A DNA stretch of 64,000 nt from contig NZ_CP041242.1 of the NCBI RefSeq assembly GCF_006547045.1, positions 3,420,001-3,484,000 of the forward strand, given 5' to 3'. A program made the position numbers and the translations under genes. Below are positions 53,811-63,558 of the stretch, one piece after another. This DNA comes from Lysobacter alkalisoli. Lineage in GTDB: Bacteria > Pseudomonadota > Gammaproteobacteria > Xanthomonadales > Xanthomonadaceae. Below the pieces are notes generated by a model that worked only from the letters and a program-made list of their open reading frames with translations, did not search any database and was not told the origin of the DNA. The first letter of the stretch is position 1, and each line of letters begins with the position of its first letter.

Positions 53811-55116
53811 AAACCACCTCCCGCCCCATGTCGTGATCGTCGGCGGTGGCTTCGCCGGCCTGTGGGCAACCCGTGCACTGGCCCGCGACGATGTCCGCAT
53901 CACCCTGATCGACCGCCGCAACCACCACCTGTTCCAGCCGCTGCTGTACCAGGTCGCGACCGCCGGCCTGTCCGCGCCCGACATCGCCGCGCCACTGCGC
54001 CATATCCTGCGCCGGCAGCGCAACGTCGAGGTCCGGCTGGGCGAGGTCACCGGCATCGACACTGGCGCGCACCGGGTCAGCCTCGCCGGCGGTGGCGATC
54101 TCGACTACGACTACCTGCTGCTCGCCAGCGGCGCGACCCACGCTTACTTCGGCAACGACAACTGGGCCGCGCACGCACCGGGGCTGAAGACCCTCGACGA
54201 CGCACTCGGCATCCGCCGCCGGCTGCTGCTCGCGTTCGAACATGCCGAAGCCACGGACGATCCGGCCGAGCGTGCGGCCTGGCTCAACTTCGCCGTCGTC
54301 GGCGGTGGCCCGACCGGGGTCGAGCTGGCCGGTACCCTGGCCGAGATCGCCCGCCACACGCTGAAGAACGAGTTTCGCCATATCGACCCCGCCGAGGCGA
54401 AGGTGCGGCTGGTCGAAGCCGGCCCGCGGGTGCTGGCCTCGTTCCCGGAATCGTTGTCGGAAAAAGCCCGCCGCCAACTGGAAAGCCTCGGCGTGGAAGT
54501 CATGACCGGCCGCGCGGTCGAGGATATCGACGCCGACGGTTACACCCTGGGCAGGAGCGGGCCTGGCAGCGACAGCAACCGCGACCGCGAACGTGTCGCC
54601 GCGCGCACGGTGCTGTGGGCGGCGGGCGTGGCTGCCTCGCCGCTCGGCGCCCTGCTCGATGCGCCGCGTGATCGTGCCGGCCGGGTGCAGGTCGAAGCCG
54701 ATCTCAGCGTGCCCGGCCACCCTGACGTGTTCGTCGCCGGCGACCTCGCCAGCGTTCAGCAGAACGGCAAGCCAGTGCCCGGGGTCGCCCCCGCCGCCAA
54801 GCAGATGGGCGCCTGCGTCGCCAAGGCGATCCGTGCCCGCATCGCCGGCCAGAAGGCGCCTGCGTTCCGCTACCGCGACATGGGCAACCTCGCCACCATC
54901 GGCCGCATGGCCGCGGTGGTCGACCTGCACGGCGTCAAGCTCTCGGGCCTTGTCGCCTGGTGGTTCTGGCTATGGGTGCACGTGCTGTTCCTGATCGGCT
55001 TTCGCAACCGCCTGGTCGTGCTGATCAACTGGGCCTGGGCGTACTGGAGCTACCAGCGGCACGCGCGGATCATCTTCGGTCGTCCGGACTCTGTCGACGC
55101 CTCGCCACCAGACTGA
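53797..55116 (+). CDS. ndh: Type II NADH dehydrogenase (NDH-2 family)
   Basis: The 439-residue flavoprotein starts at the GTG at 53797 (VSAHENHLPPHVVIVGGGFA). The FAD loop is VVIVGGGFAGLWATRALA, followed by HLFQPLLYQVATAGLSAPDI, and the NAD loop is VVGGGPTGVELAGTLAEIA. HPDVFVAGDLASVQQNGKPV is the second FAD contact. A C-terminal hydrophobic stretch (WWFWLWVHVLFLIGF) attaches it to the membrane. It passes electrons from NADH to quinone without pumping protons. It overlaps the NDUFA9-like gene, which indicates an operon. Confidence 0.94.
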   Translation: MSAHENHLPPHVVIVGGGFAGLWATRALARDDVRITLIDRRNHHLFQPLLYQVATAGLSAPDIAAPLRHILRRQRNVEVRLGEVTGIDTGAHRVSLAGGGDLDYDYLLLASGATHAYFGNDNWAAHAPGLKTLDDALGIRRRLLLAFEHAEATDDPAERAAWLNFAVVGGGPTGVELAGTLAEIARHTLKNEFRHIDPAEAKVRLVEAGPRVLASFPESLSEKARRQLESLGVEVMTGRAVEDIDADGYTLGRSGPGSDSNRDRERVAARTVLWAAGVAASPLGALLDAPRDRAGRVQVEADLSVPGHPDVFVAGDLASVQQNGKPVPGVAPAAKQMGACVAKAIRARIAGQKAPAFRYRDMGNLATIGRMAAVVDLHGVKLSGLVAWWFWLWVHVLFLIGFRNRLVVLINWAWAYWSYQRHARIIFGRPDSVDASPPD

Positions 55117-55127
55117 AGCCGGAAACG

Positions 55128-55152
55128 ACGACGGCCCCAGAGGGGCCGTCGT
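55128..55152. terminator. Hairpin between convergent ndh and rpoH
   Basis: ACGACGGCCCC and GGGGCCGTCGT pair over 11 bases around AGA, between the ndh stop (55116) and the rpoH stop (55175). It could serve both genes, although neither side has a strong T-run. Confidence 0.6.
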
Positions 55153-55174
55153 GCGGTTGCGGACCGAGGCGCGC

Positions 55175-56053
<879 letters not shown>

Positions 56054-56063
56054 GGCAGGCATC

Positions 56064-56090
56064 TTAGCAGTCGCATGCTTGGACTGCTAA
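56064..56090 (-). promoter_or_regulatory. Hairpin just upstream of the rpoH start
   Basis: TTAGCAGTC (56064-56072) and GACTGCTAA (56082-56090) pair perfectly over nine bases with a nine-base loop. In the minus-strand transcript the stem ends one base before the first possible rpoH AUG. It may be the STM4011 operon terminator, or a structure affecting rpoH translation. Confidence 0.5.
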
Positions 56091-56103
56091 CCGCGCCGGA
56101 GGT

Positions 56104-57039
56104 TCAATCCATCCCGCCGGTGGAACAAAGGCCCTGTTCAGGTTTTGGCAGGCCGGCTTCCGGTCCACCAGGCCAGTACCTGCCCCGCACTGCGTCGAGC
56201 GGAATGCGCTCGAGCAGCCCTGGGCCATACTCGGCCTGGAACGGCAGGTCCTTGCGGTGGACATAGCCGATGTAGCAGTCGCAGCGCGCGTTCGGACAGG
56301 CGCGTGCGCGCAGCTGGGTGACGAAGGAGCCGTCATACAGGTTTCCGAGCTGCTCGGGAACGAAGTGGCAACGCTTGACGTCGCCATTGCCGTCGACCGA
56401 CAGCACGCTCTCCCCTGCCCTGCAGGGCGCTCCGAGGCTCGGGGCGGGCCCGAGGTTATAGCGGAAGTGGGGATCGATCCGCGCCATGCGCTCGACCTCC
56501 TCCGGCGTGTAGTAGTCCGGCGAGCGCTCGTCATAGGCGTTGAGCCACAGCGGCACCTGCGGGGGCAGCGCGGTACGCATCGCTTCGATCTCGTCCAGAT
56601 GCTCGCGCATCGCGACCATGCCGACACTGTGGCGCACCCCGCGACGATACAGTTCGCCGCACCGCCCCAGGAATGCATCGCGTGAGACCTGGCCTGGGTG
56701 GTAGGTGCACCACAGTGCCAGGGTGCGCAGGTCGGCTTCGTCGAGCCAGCGCAATCCCACGCAGAGGTTGGTCTGAATCGCGACACGCTGCAGGTGGGGC
56801 AGGCGGCTCAGGCGCACCATCGCTTCACGGTAATGGCGGCGGACCAGTCCCTCACCCCAGGGCGTGAACAGGATCGACAACCCGAATCGCTGCCGCTCTG
56901 CCCAGGAGACGAACCGTGCCAGGTCGTCGGCATCCCGGCGCAGGGCTTCGCGGCTATCGCGGGTCTTGGCGAACGGGCAGTAATCGCAGTCGTAGTTGCA
57001 ACTGCTCAGGCGACCACGATAGAGCAAGGTCAGGTGCAT
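56104..57039 (-). CDS. STM4011-family radical SAM protein
   Basis: The 311-residue protein starts MHLTLLYRGRLSSCNYDCDY. The 4Fe-4S cysteines C14, C18 and C21 (CNYDCDYC) mark it as a radical SAM enzyme. The C-terminal part has extra cysteines (VKRCHFVPEQLGNLYDGSF and ACPNARCDCYIGYVH), resembling a SPASM/twitch auxiliary cluster used by peptide- and sugar-modifying enzymes. The family is named for a Salmonella locus and has no assigned reaction. It is the last gene of the cluster, five bases after the STM4012 stop, and is followed by a hairpin and rpoH. Confidence 0.88.
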   Translation of the reverse strand: MHLTLLYRGRLSSCNYDCDYCPFAKTRDSREALRRDADDLARFVSWAERQRFGLSILFTPWGEGLVRRHYREAMVRLSRLPHLQRVAIQTNLCVGLRWLDEADLRTLALWCTYHPGQVSRDAFLGRCGELYRRGVRHSVGMVAMREHLDEIEAMRTALPPQVPLWLNAYDERSPDYYTPEEVERMARIDPHFRYNLGPAPSLGAPCRAGESVLSVDGNGDVKRCHFVPEQLGNLYDGSFVTQLRARACPNARCDCYIGYVHRKDLPFQAEYGPGLLERIPLDAVRGRYWPGGPEAGLPKPEQGLCSTGGMD

Positions 57040-57044
57040 GCGGG

Positions 57045-58403
57045 TCAGCCGACGCGGTAATCGCGCATGAGCTCGGTAACGGACGCGGACACCAGCCACG
57101 GTCCGATGGTATCTGAGCGCGCCAGGCCGGCATCGCTGAGCGAAAGCCGCGACGCATCGGCGATGGCCAGCTCCAGATCGATCAGTTCGCGCAGTTGCGG
57201 TAGGTCGTCGAGGCAGTCCGAGCCGAAGCGCTGCCGGTAATCCGCGCGGTCGAGGCCTGGCCGGACCAGCAGGGACTGGATCACATAGCGGCGGCGGCGC
57301 TCGTCTGCGTCCAACACAATGCCGTAATCCGCGCTCGCGAAGGACGCTTCGTCCCGCGCGAGGTAGTGGTCGAGTATTTCGGCCACCGAACGCCGGCTCA
57401 CACCGTACTCGCTCGAATAGTGCAGATGCGTGGCGTAGGAGCGCGCGCCGCATCCGATGCCGACCATGCCGTCGCTCTGGCAGCAGTAGGCCGGCCCGCC
57501 CGCATCGGGCGCGTGCGGTGCGCGGAACATGCGCATGGAAACCTGGGTATAGCCGGCCGCAAGCAGGTGGTCGCGACCGGCTTCGTACAGTTCGAGACGT
57601 CCGTCCAGCGGCTCGGACTGCAGCCGAAATCCGGTCTTGCCGTCCCTGGCGGCGATGCGTCCCAGCCCGGTCACCGGGCGGACATACAGGGGATACAGGT
57701 ACAGCTCCTCCGGCCGGTGCGCCAGCGCGGTATCGATCGAGGCCAGGAAGCTGGCCACGCTCTGCCCTTCGATGCCGTAGATCAGGTCGAGGTTCAGGGT
57801 CGGGAAGGCCAACTCCCGAATCGCCGCGATCGCGCGCTCGACCACCTCGCGCTGCTGCGGCCGGACCAGCGCGCGCACTTCGGCGTCGCTGAAACTCTGC
57901 ACGCCCATGCTGACCCGATCGATGCCGGCCTCACGGCACGCACGCAGCTTGTCCGTGTCGATCGTTTCGGGCGAGGCCTCGATGCCTGCGGGGATCGCGC
58001 GCAGGTCGATCGTGACGTGGCGCTCCACCATTTCGAAGACACGCTGCAGTTGCCCGGCATCGAGATAGGTCGGGGTGCCGCCGCCAAGGGCGAAACGCAC
58101 GAACCGGTGTTCGCCGAGCGCTGCACCGGTAGCACGCAGCTGCCGTTCCATCTGGGCGAGATAGGCTTCGACCCTGGCCGCGTCGGGCCGGGCCAGGGCG
58201 AATAGGTTGCAGAAGCCGCAACGGTAGGAACAGAAGGGCACGTGCAGGTACAGGAACAGCGCGTCGCGGCATTCATCCGCCCACAGCCCGGACAGCGGCG
58301 TGGCCGGCTCGAGCGCGCGGTAGGCGGTCTTGTGCGGGTAGGAATACGAATACGCCTGGTAAGGCGGCAGGCGCAGCAGGTCCGCGAGTCGTGGAACGGT
58401 CAT
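57045..58403 (-). CDS. STM4012-family radical SAM protein (HemN-like)
   Basis: The 452-residue protein resembles coproporphyrinogen III dehydrogenase (HemN/HemW). The cluster motif is VPFCSYRCGFCNLF with C58, C62 and C65. FALGGGTPTYLDAGQLQRVF and RVSMGVQSFSDAEVRALVRP are typical of the family, and the C-terminal HemN domain contains GMVGIGCGARSYATHLHYSS. It is too divergent to be the heme enzyme and is found with the STM4011-4015 set. Its ATG overlaps the STM4013 stop (ATGA). The reaction is unknown. Confidence 0.88.
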   Translation of the reverse strand: MTVPRLADLLRLPPYQAYSYSYPHKTAYRALEPATPLSGLWADECRDALFLYLHVPFCSYRCGFCNLFALARPDAARVEAYLAQMERQLRATGAALGEHRFVRFALGGGTPTYLDAGQLQRVFEMVERHVTIDLRAIPAGIEASPETIDTDKLRACREAGIDRVSMGVQSFSDAEVRALVRPQQREVVERAIAAIRELAFPTLNLDLIYGIEGQSVASFLASIDTALAHRPEELYLYPLYVRPVTGLGRIAARDGKTGFRLQSEPLDGRLELYEAGRDHLLAAGYTQVSMRMFRAPHAPDAGGPAYCCQSDGMVGIGCGARSYATHLHYSSEYGVSRRSVAEILDHYLARDEASFASADYGIVLDADERRRRYVIQSLLVRPGLDRADYRQRFGSDCLDDLPQLRELIDLELAIADASRLSLSDAGLARSDTIGPWLVSASVTELMRDYRVG

Positions 58404-59221
58404 GGCGAAAGGAAGAAATGCGCGTAGGGCACGGTCATCACCACCTCGTGCGCGAGGCGATGGCCGTGATAGCCGTCTTCGCCATAGGCGGTGCCGTGGT
58501 CGGAGCAGGCGATCACGAAAGCGCGGCCGCGCCGGCTCAGTGTCTCCAGCAGCGGGGCCAGCGCCGCATCGACATGGCGGAGCGCCGCGCAGTGACTTTC
58601 AAAATCATCGCATTCGGCGTCTTCCAGGTAATGCCGGTTGGGCTGGTGGACGGCGGACACATTGATGAAGAGGAAACAACGCCTGTCATGCAGGTCTTCG
58701 CTGCGCAGCCGTTCGCAGGCGAGCGCGACCTGGTTCTCGATGGAGTCCGGCGCGGTCACGCCGAATTCCAGCCGCCAATGGCTTTCGTCGAACAGGGACG
58801 GCAACTGCGACCCGAGCGGATTGCGTTTGTTGAAGAAGCCGACGCCACCGATGCAGAGCGTCCAATAGCCCGAACGACTGAACCCGGCGACGATATTGTC
58901 GCAGCCGCGGAAGACGTGCGTGTGCGTCGAAGTGGTTTCGCTGCCCTCGAACTCGAGCGCGAACAGGCGCGGATGCGGGCCCGGCCGGGCCGGCGTCGGC
59001 AGGAAGCCGGCGAAGAACGCCGCATGCGCGGCATAGGTGAAGCTGCCCGGCGTGTGCCTGCGTTCCCAGCCATCCGGCACCAGGTGTGGCGCCAGCACCG
59101 GCAGTTCGCCGCGCTCGAAGCAGCGCTGGGCCGCGTCGAAACGCAGGGTATCCAGGGTGAGCAGCACGACGTCGTGGCGACCGACGACGGCATTCATGTC
59201 AGGCATGCCGGTTTCAGGCAT
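58400..59221 (-). CDS. STM4013/SEN3800-family hydrolase (alkaline phosphatase superfamily)
   Basis: The 273-residue product has the metal-binding aspartate block of the alkaline phosphatase/sulfatase superfamily: VVLLTLDTLRFDAAQ. A second metal site lies in ACSDHGTAYGEDGYHGHRL. The Thr/Ser nucleophile region is in HTPGSFTYAAHAAFFAGFLP. No signal peptide is present, so it acts in the cytoplasm. Substrate unknown; phosphoester, sulfate ester or phosphonate are possible. The start overlaps the STM4014 stop by eight bases (ATG at 59221; 59206 also possible), and its stop overlaps the STM4012 start. Confidence 0.85.
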   Translation of the reverse strand: MPETGMPDMNAVVGRHDVVLLTLDTLRFDAAQRCFERGELPVLAPHLVPDGWERRHTPGSFTYAAHAAFFAGFLPTPARPGPHPRLFALEFEGSETTSTHTHVFRGCDNIVAGFSRSGYWTLCIGGVGFFNKRNPLGSQLPSLFDESHWRLEFGVTAPDSIENQVALACERLRSEDLHDRRCFLFINVSAVHQPNRHYLEDAECDDFESHCAALRHVDAALAPLLETLSRRGRAFVIACSDHGTAYGEDGYHGHRLAHEVVMTVPYAHFFLSP

Positions 59222-60350
59222 GAGCGACCTCGCCGGTCGGGTATATCGCATCGAGCAGGCCAATCCGTGCCTGGTCCTCGTAGGTGGTGCGCCCTTCCCA
59301 GCGCAGGTTGGGCAGCAGGTCGCCGAAGCCGTTGGCTTCCAGCACCCAGGTACGCGACTGGCGGACGACGATGTCGAAGCCGATCACGCGGCTGGTCGGA
59401 AACGCCGCGGTGGCGCGGATCACGGCATTCTCCAGGCCGGCGATGCCGGCCGGATCCAGGCAGGCGTCGACAGGCATGCGCCGATTACCGAGATGCAGGT
59501 TGGTCAGCGGCCCGCGCCCTATACGGGCGACACGCTGGCGGGGGCGGCCATCGAACGCTACGACACGGAGATCGAAATGGGCGCCTTCGGAGCCGGGAAC
59601 GCGCGGCTTGGGAATCCAGCGCTCCAGGTAGGCGCCCTGCTGCGCAAGTGCATCGACCAGACGAGCGATCTGCGGACTGTCGGTATAGCGACGCTGGCGC
59701 AGCGAGTTGAACAGCCGTGTCCGCCCGCAGTCCTCGACGAGTTCCACCGGGCCGGTTGCAATCTCGCGCCCATCACGGTGCCGCCGGTATGCCAGCACGC
59801 CGGCACCGGACGAACCGTAGCGGGCCTTGACGAAGACGCTGCCGCAACCGTTCGCACCGAGTCGCCGGCGCAAGTCGTCATAGCCGGCGATGGTGCCGGA
59901 TAGCGGCGGCACCTCGACACCCGCGGCGATCAGCCGCTGCTGGCAGGCCAGCTTGTCCGCCATCCGCGACAGATCTGCTGGCGGGTTCAGATAGCGCGCA
60001 TCAACCGGCATCGCCGCCAGTACTTCCGCGAAACCCGCATGCCAGTACTGTTGATGGGCGAGCTCCCCGTGTTCGAGCGGATGCGGGGCCGCTCCCGGTC
60101 CACCGGCCAGCTCCCAGCCACGGCGGACCAGGGCGTCATGCAGGGCGGGCGCCTCGCCAGGCGATTCAAGCTTGATGCATGCATCGGGATGACGGACGAG
60201 GACTTCGTCCAGCCGCATGGCATCGGACAACACCGCTTCGTATTCGACGACTTCGGCCGCAGGCAACCCGTGCGCGTGCAGCGCACGTTGAAACCCGTCG
60301 ATCCGGCGGCTGGATCGCGGGCCAACCAGCAGCCAGCGGATGCCCGTCAC
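59214..60350 (-). CDS. STM4014-family protein (ATP-grasp-like ligase)
   Basis: The 378-residue protein has an ATP-grasp appearance. VFVKARYGSSGAGVLAYRRH is a nucleotide-binding lysine and glycine loop, and the metal-binding C-terminus is FDIVVRQSRTWVLEANGFGD, then LLPNLRW. ATP-grasp enzymes join a carboxylate to an amine or thiol through an acyl phosphate. The N-terminal 90 residues are a pre-ATP-grasp domain starting MTGIRWLLVGPRSSRRIDGF. It lies three bases after the STM4015 stop. Substrates are unknown. Confidence 0.85.
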   Translation of the reverse strand: MTGIRWLLVGPRSSRRIDGFQRALHAHGLPAAEVVEYEAVLSDAMRLDEVLVRHPDACIKLESPGEAPALHDALVRRGWELAGGPGAAPHPLEHGELAHQQYWHAGFAEVLAAMPVDARYLNPPADLSRMADKLACQQRLIAAGVEVPPLSGTIAGYDDLRRRLGANGCGSVFVKARYGSSGAGVLAYRRHRDGREIATGPVELVEDCGRTRLFNSLRQRRYTDSPQIARLVDALAQQGAYLERWIPKPRVPGSEGAHFDLRVVAFDGRPRQRVARIGRGPLTNLHLGNRRMPVDACLDPAGIAGLENAVIRATAAFPTSRVIGFDIVVRQSRTWVLEANGFGDLLPNLRWEGRTTYEDQARIGLLDAIYPTGEVAHA

Positions 60351-60353
60351 GGC

Positions 60354-61265
60354 CTACTCGGACACGGCGACGTAGCGCTCGCCCTCATCCTCTTCCTCGA
60401 GGCGGTCGAGCAGCACCGTACAGGGAAGCGACTGGAGCTTCTGCTGCCACTCCGGCGAAATGTAGTGGTGGCTGAGGTCGATCCGTTCGATGGTGCCGAG
60501 GTGAGGGCTCTCGAACAGTGCCTGCGCGCCGGCATCGCCGATCGTACCCAGGGAAAGATCGAGGACCTTCAGCGACCCCAGCCACGGCTGGGTCGCCAGC
60601 CAGGCCGCCAGCTCGTCGCTGTTGCCGGCATTGCGTAGGCCGAGATACTCCAAGCGCTCGGGCCGGATCGCGGCGAGCAGGCGCTGGTAGGTGGCGAGGT
60701 CGCCGTCGTAGCCGTAGTTGTCGTCGCCCAGCCAGAGCTCGAGCTGGCGCAGGGCCGGCAGTTCGGACTCCGCGATCGCACCGACGATCGCCGACGGCAG
60801 GCCGCCGCATTCGATCGCCAGCTCCTGCAGGCTCGCATGTTCGAACGGCTGCAGCTCCAGCGAGCTCGACCCGCGGATGCGCAGCGACTCCAGTTGCGGG
60901 AAGGCCGCAAGCAACGGGTTATAGGCACCCTGGATGATCCAGGAGACCTCGCAATCCTCATAGGTCATGTCGCCGACGAACAGCGCCCTGAGCGCAGACA
61001 GCTCGTCCCGGCGCGCGATCAGCCCGTCGAGGTAGCCACTGGGGGCCTTGTCGTGCGCCTCGGACCAAGGGCCGATGACCAGGGCCTCGATCGTTCCGGG
61101 AGCGACCCGGGAGAACAGGTGGGCAAGCAGCTCGGCCTGGCCTTCCTCGCTGTCGTATTCCTGGTAGAGGCGGTAGACGACATCGCTTCCCGAGGCCTCG
61201 TCGCCCATCCTGAAGTCGACGACAGGTTTGCCGCGACAGGTCTGCGTGTATTCGCCGATGGTCAT
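60354..61265 (-). CDS. STM4015-family leucine-rich repeat protein
   Basis: The 303-residue acidic protein begins MTIGEYTQTCRGKPVVDFRM. The C-terminal two thirds are leucine-rich repeats: LAAFPQLESLRIRGSSSLEL, ELPALRQLELWLGDDNYG, RPERLEYLGLRNAGNSDELA, WLGSLKVLDLSLGTIGDAGA and LGTIERIDLSHHYIS. These repeats usually form curved protein-binding surfaces. It is cytoplasmic, leads the STM4015-4011 set, and is separated from the methyltransferase gene by 114 bases, where AGGGA precedes its ATG. It may act as a scaffold or a recognition protein for the pathway's substrate; that is inference. Confidence 0.82.
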   Translation of the reverse strand: MTIGEYTQTCRGKPVVDFRMGDEASGSDVVYRLYQEYDSEEGQAELLAHLFSRVAPGTIEALVIGPWSEAHDKAPSGYLDGLIARRDELSALRALFVGDMTYEDCEVSWIIQGAYNPLLAAFPQLESLRIRGSSSLELQPFEHASLQELAIECGGLPSAIVGAIAESELPALRQLELWLGDDNYGYDGDLATYQRLLAAIRPERLEYLGLRNAGNSDELAAWLATQPWLGSLKVLDLSLGTIGDAGAQALFESPHLGTIERIDLSHHYISPEWQQKLQSLPCTVLLDRLEEEDEGERYVAVSE

Positions 61266-61379
61266 GCAAACGTCCCTGTATGAGGAGAGGGTGGAAGGCG
61301 GCCGCGCCGGGCCTGTTCGTGTGCGCCGAAGCTTAGCAGAGGCGGATGGCGGCACCTTTGCACCGACGACCCGGCATCG

Positions 61380-62432
61380 TCAGAACGCATCCACCGATGC
61401 ACACCCCAGGTCCAGCCGCACCAGCGAACCGTCGCGCCCGCGCCGGTCGGCCCGCACATAGTGGTGGGCCTGCCACGTGGGCAGATCCACCGGCGGTTTG
61501 ACCGGTTCGCCCCACAGGTTCAGTTCGAAACCGCGTGCGACCAGCCAGCGCAGCAGCGCGTCGAGCCGGTCCTGCCGGGGCGGCAGCAGCAGGTCGGCAT
61601 CGGCGGGCCGGCGTCCGTGCGCTGGCATGCCGGCTTCGAGCCAGGCCGCGAAGCTGCCATGGAGGCGGAAGTCGAACCCCGCGCCCTCGATCGCGCGCAG
61701 GATCTCCAGCGTCGCCTGCAGATCGATCGTCTCGCGCCGCTTCTGGTAGACCAGCGCGTACTCGTGGCTGCGGTTGGTCGAGGTGGCTGCATGCGGCAGC
61801 GGCGATACGGACCGCGGGTAGCAGAGCACGCGCTCCTCGTGGGCGACGTACAGGCTGTCGAGGATGCGCGCCACGTCCCAGGCCAGCTGAAAACGGCGAC
61901 CGCCGACCACGATGTTCTCGGCCATGGCGATGCAGAAACCGTCGTCCGCCAGCGAACGGCGCACGGCGTGGAACACCGCACGCAGGCCGGACAGGAAGCC
62001 CGCGTAGTCTCGCTCGAGATAGAGCTGTCCCTGCACGGCCTCTCCGTTCCAGCTGCAGCCGAAGTACGGCACGCTGGTCAGGCACAGGTCGGCCCGAACT
62101 TCGGTCGCTTCATGCGAAAGCGGCCCGGTACGGATATCGGCATCCACGCCGTGCCGCTGCAGCCGTTCGCGAGCCAGCGCCGCCCGCTGCGGATCGATCT
62201 CGAAGCCGATGCCGCGCCGCCCCTCGATGCCGGCGGCCAGCAATGTCGTCGCGAAACCGCAGAACGGATCGAGCACGGTCTGCCGCGGCTGCGAGAAATG
62301 ACGGATGAAAGGCCGCATCTGCTCCACCCAGCCGCAATCGCTCCCGCCGAAGACATCACGGTCGCGGATGTCGCGGGGCAGTTCCCAATCGGAACGATCG
62401 GGTGACGGTGCGAACCAGCTGGCGTCATCCAC
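61380..62432 (-). CDS. DNA-methyltransferase-like domain fused to a nucleotidyltransferase-like domain
   Basis: The 350-residue protein starts at a GTG (62432) overlapping the radical SAM stop by eight bases. The N-terminal half has the SAM motif VLDPFCGFATTLLAA (D55-F60) and GIGFEIDPQRAALARERL of N4/N6 DNA methylases. The catalytic motif is TSVPYF (119-124) in place of the usual SPPY/DPPY, so the first Pro is Val. The C-terminal part (LHGSFAAWLEAGMPA, 257-271, and ADADLLLPP, 277-285) resembles a minimal nucleotidyltransferase fold with GS and paired Asp. Neither domain's substrate is known. Confidence 0.72.
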   Translation of the reverse strand: MDDASWFAPSPDRSDWELPRDIRDRDVFGGSDCGWVEQMRPFIRHFSQPRQTVLDPFCGFATTLLAAGIEGRRGIGFEIDPQRAALARERLQRHGVDADIRTGPLSHEATEVRADLCLTSVPYFGCSWNGEAVQGQLYLERDYAGFLSGLRAVFHAVRRSLADDGFCIAMAENIVVGGRRFQLAWDVARILDSLYVAHEERVLCYPRSVSPLPHAATSTNRSHEYALVYQKRRETIDLQATLEILRAIEGAGFDFRLHGSFAAWLEAGMPAHGRRPADADLLLPPRQDRLDALLRWLVARGFELNLWGEPVKPPVDLPTWQAHHYVRADRRGRDGSLVRLDLGCASVDAF

Positions 62433-63558
62433 GGGCAGCCCTCCAGATGATGCCGTGATCCGGCTCCCAACCCGTGCACAGGTTGCCGTTGGCATGGAAC
62501 ACGAGCTTGTAGACATCGCCGGTCTGGTGGCGATCGTGCATGGCGCCGTAGTCGGAGGTTTCGAACACGACCTCCATGCCCGACGGCGCGCGCAGCACCA
62601 GGTTCCAGAAGTAGTAGCCCTCGGTCATACGCACCGGCACCAGCGACGGCCACCAGGCAGCAGCCATGCACGCTTCGAGCACGCGCTCCACCGTCACCCG
62701 GCCGCCCTCGATGTAGCGTCGGGTGACCGTGTCCCGGTAAACCTCGTCCAGCCGGGAGAACTCGCGGAATATCACCGCGGTCGCCCCCAGCCCTTCGGCC
62801 CAGCGCAGGTATTCCATCACCCCATCGGCATCCTCCACGCCGCCGCGTTGCACGATGCAGACAAGCCTAAGCGGCAGCGCCTCGCTCACCCTGCGCGCAG
62901 TACCAGCGAAGCCGGCCACATCGGCGATCGGCTCATCGGGACGAAACCGCATGATGGCCTGGTTGCGCGCCGGGTCGGGGTGATGGCGTGATAATTCGAT
63001 CCACGACAATCCGAAACGTCGCAGCGCGTCGATGAGCTCGTCACCACGTGCCCGCGCCAGTCCGGCACCGTTGCTGTACAGGACGCGCTCGTTGATGGCG
63101 GCCCCGCGGCGTTCCTCGGCCGACAGCGTTTCCAGCAATTGCAGCAGCCAGGCTTCATTGTCGCTGGCCTCCAGCCCCGACAGCGACCACGACATCGGGA
63201 TGCCCCGCACCGCGGCCAGCGCCTGCTCCAGGGTGGCGAAGTAATCCGCTGCCGGTCGCAGCCGTGCGGCCATGGTTCCGCCATGCATCGGCCGCAGCGT
63301 TTCCGAGCAGAACCGGCAGCGCGCCGAACAGGGCCGGGCCGCTGCGTACGGGGTGAACGTGAGCGGCTGGGCAAAACGATGGCCACGTCCGCCCACGATG
63401 GCGTGATGCCAGCGCTGCGCATCCATGCGCGGAGGCGCACGCCGTACCAGCATCGGCGTTTGCGCGCGAAGGCGTTCGAACAATGGCGAGCGTCCCGCCA
63501 GCGGCAGGCTGCCCGGGTCGGCAGCCGCCAGAGGCTCAATCGGCAAATGCGGCTTCAT
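62425..63558 (-). CDS. Radical SAM protein of unknown function
   Basis: The 377-residue protein carries PCSARCRFCSETL with C77, C81 and C84 binding the 4Fe-4S cluster. The SAM-binding GGT-type strand is replaced by SWSLSGLEASDNEAWLLQLL, as in several peptide- and nucleotide-modifying radical SAM families. The C-terminus (VFETSDYGAMHDRHQTGDVY, KLVFHANGNLCTGWEPDHGI) shows a single Cys, so no SPASM domain is evident. Its ATG at 63558 lies 23 bases inside the upstream nicotinamide phosphoribosyltransferase gene, and its end overlaps the methyltransferase gene, so translation is tightly coupled. Confidence 0.82.
   Translation of the reverse strand: MKPHLPIEPLAAADPGSLPLAGRSPLFERLRAQTPMLVRRAPPRMDAQRWHHAIVGGRGHRFAQPLTFTPYAAARPCSARCRFCSETLRPMHGGTMAARLRPAADYFATLEQALAAVRGIPMSWSLSGLEASDNEAWLLQLLETLSAEERRGAAINERVLYSNGAGLARARGDELIDALRRFGLSWIELSRHHPDPARNQAIMRFRPDEPIADVAGFAGTARRVSEALPLRLVCIVQRGGVEDADGVMEYLRWAEGLGATAVIFREFSRLDEVYRDTVTRRYIEGGRVTVERVLEACMAAAWWPSLVPVRMTEGYYFWNLVLRAPSGMEVVFETSDYGAMHDRHQTGDVYKLVFHANGNLCTGWEPDHGIIWRAARG

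Noticed and set aside
57045..58403. Heme-pathway HemN
   Set aside because: Context and divergence place it in the STM4012 group, inside an operon without heme genes.
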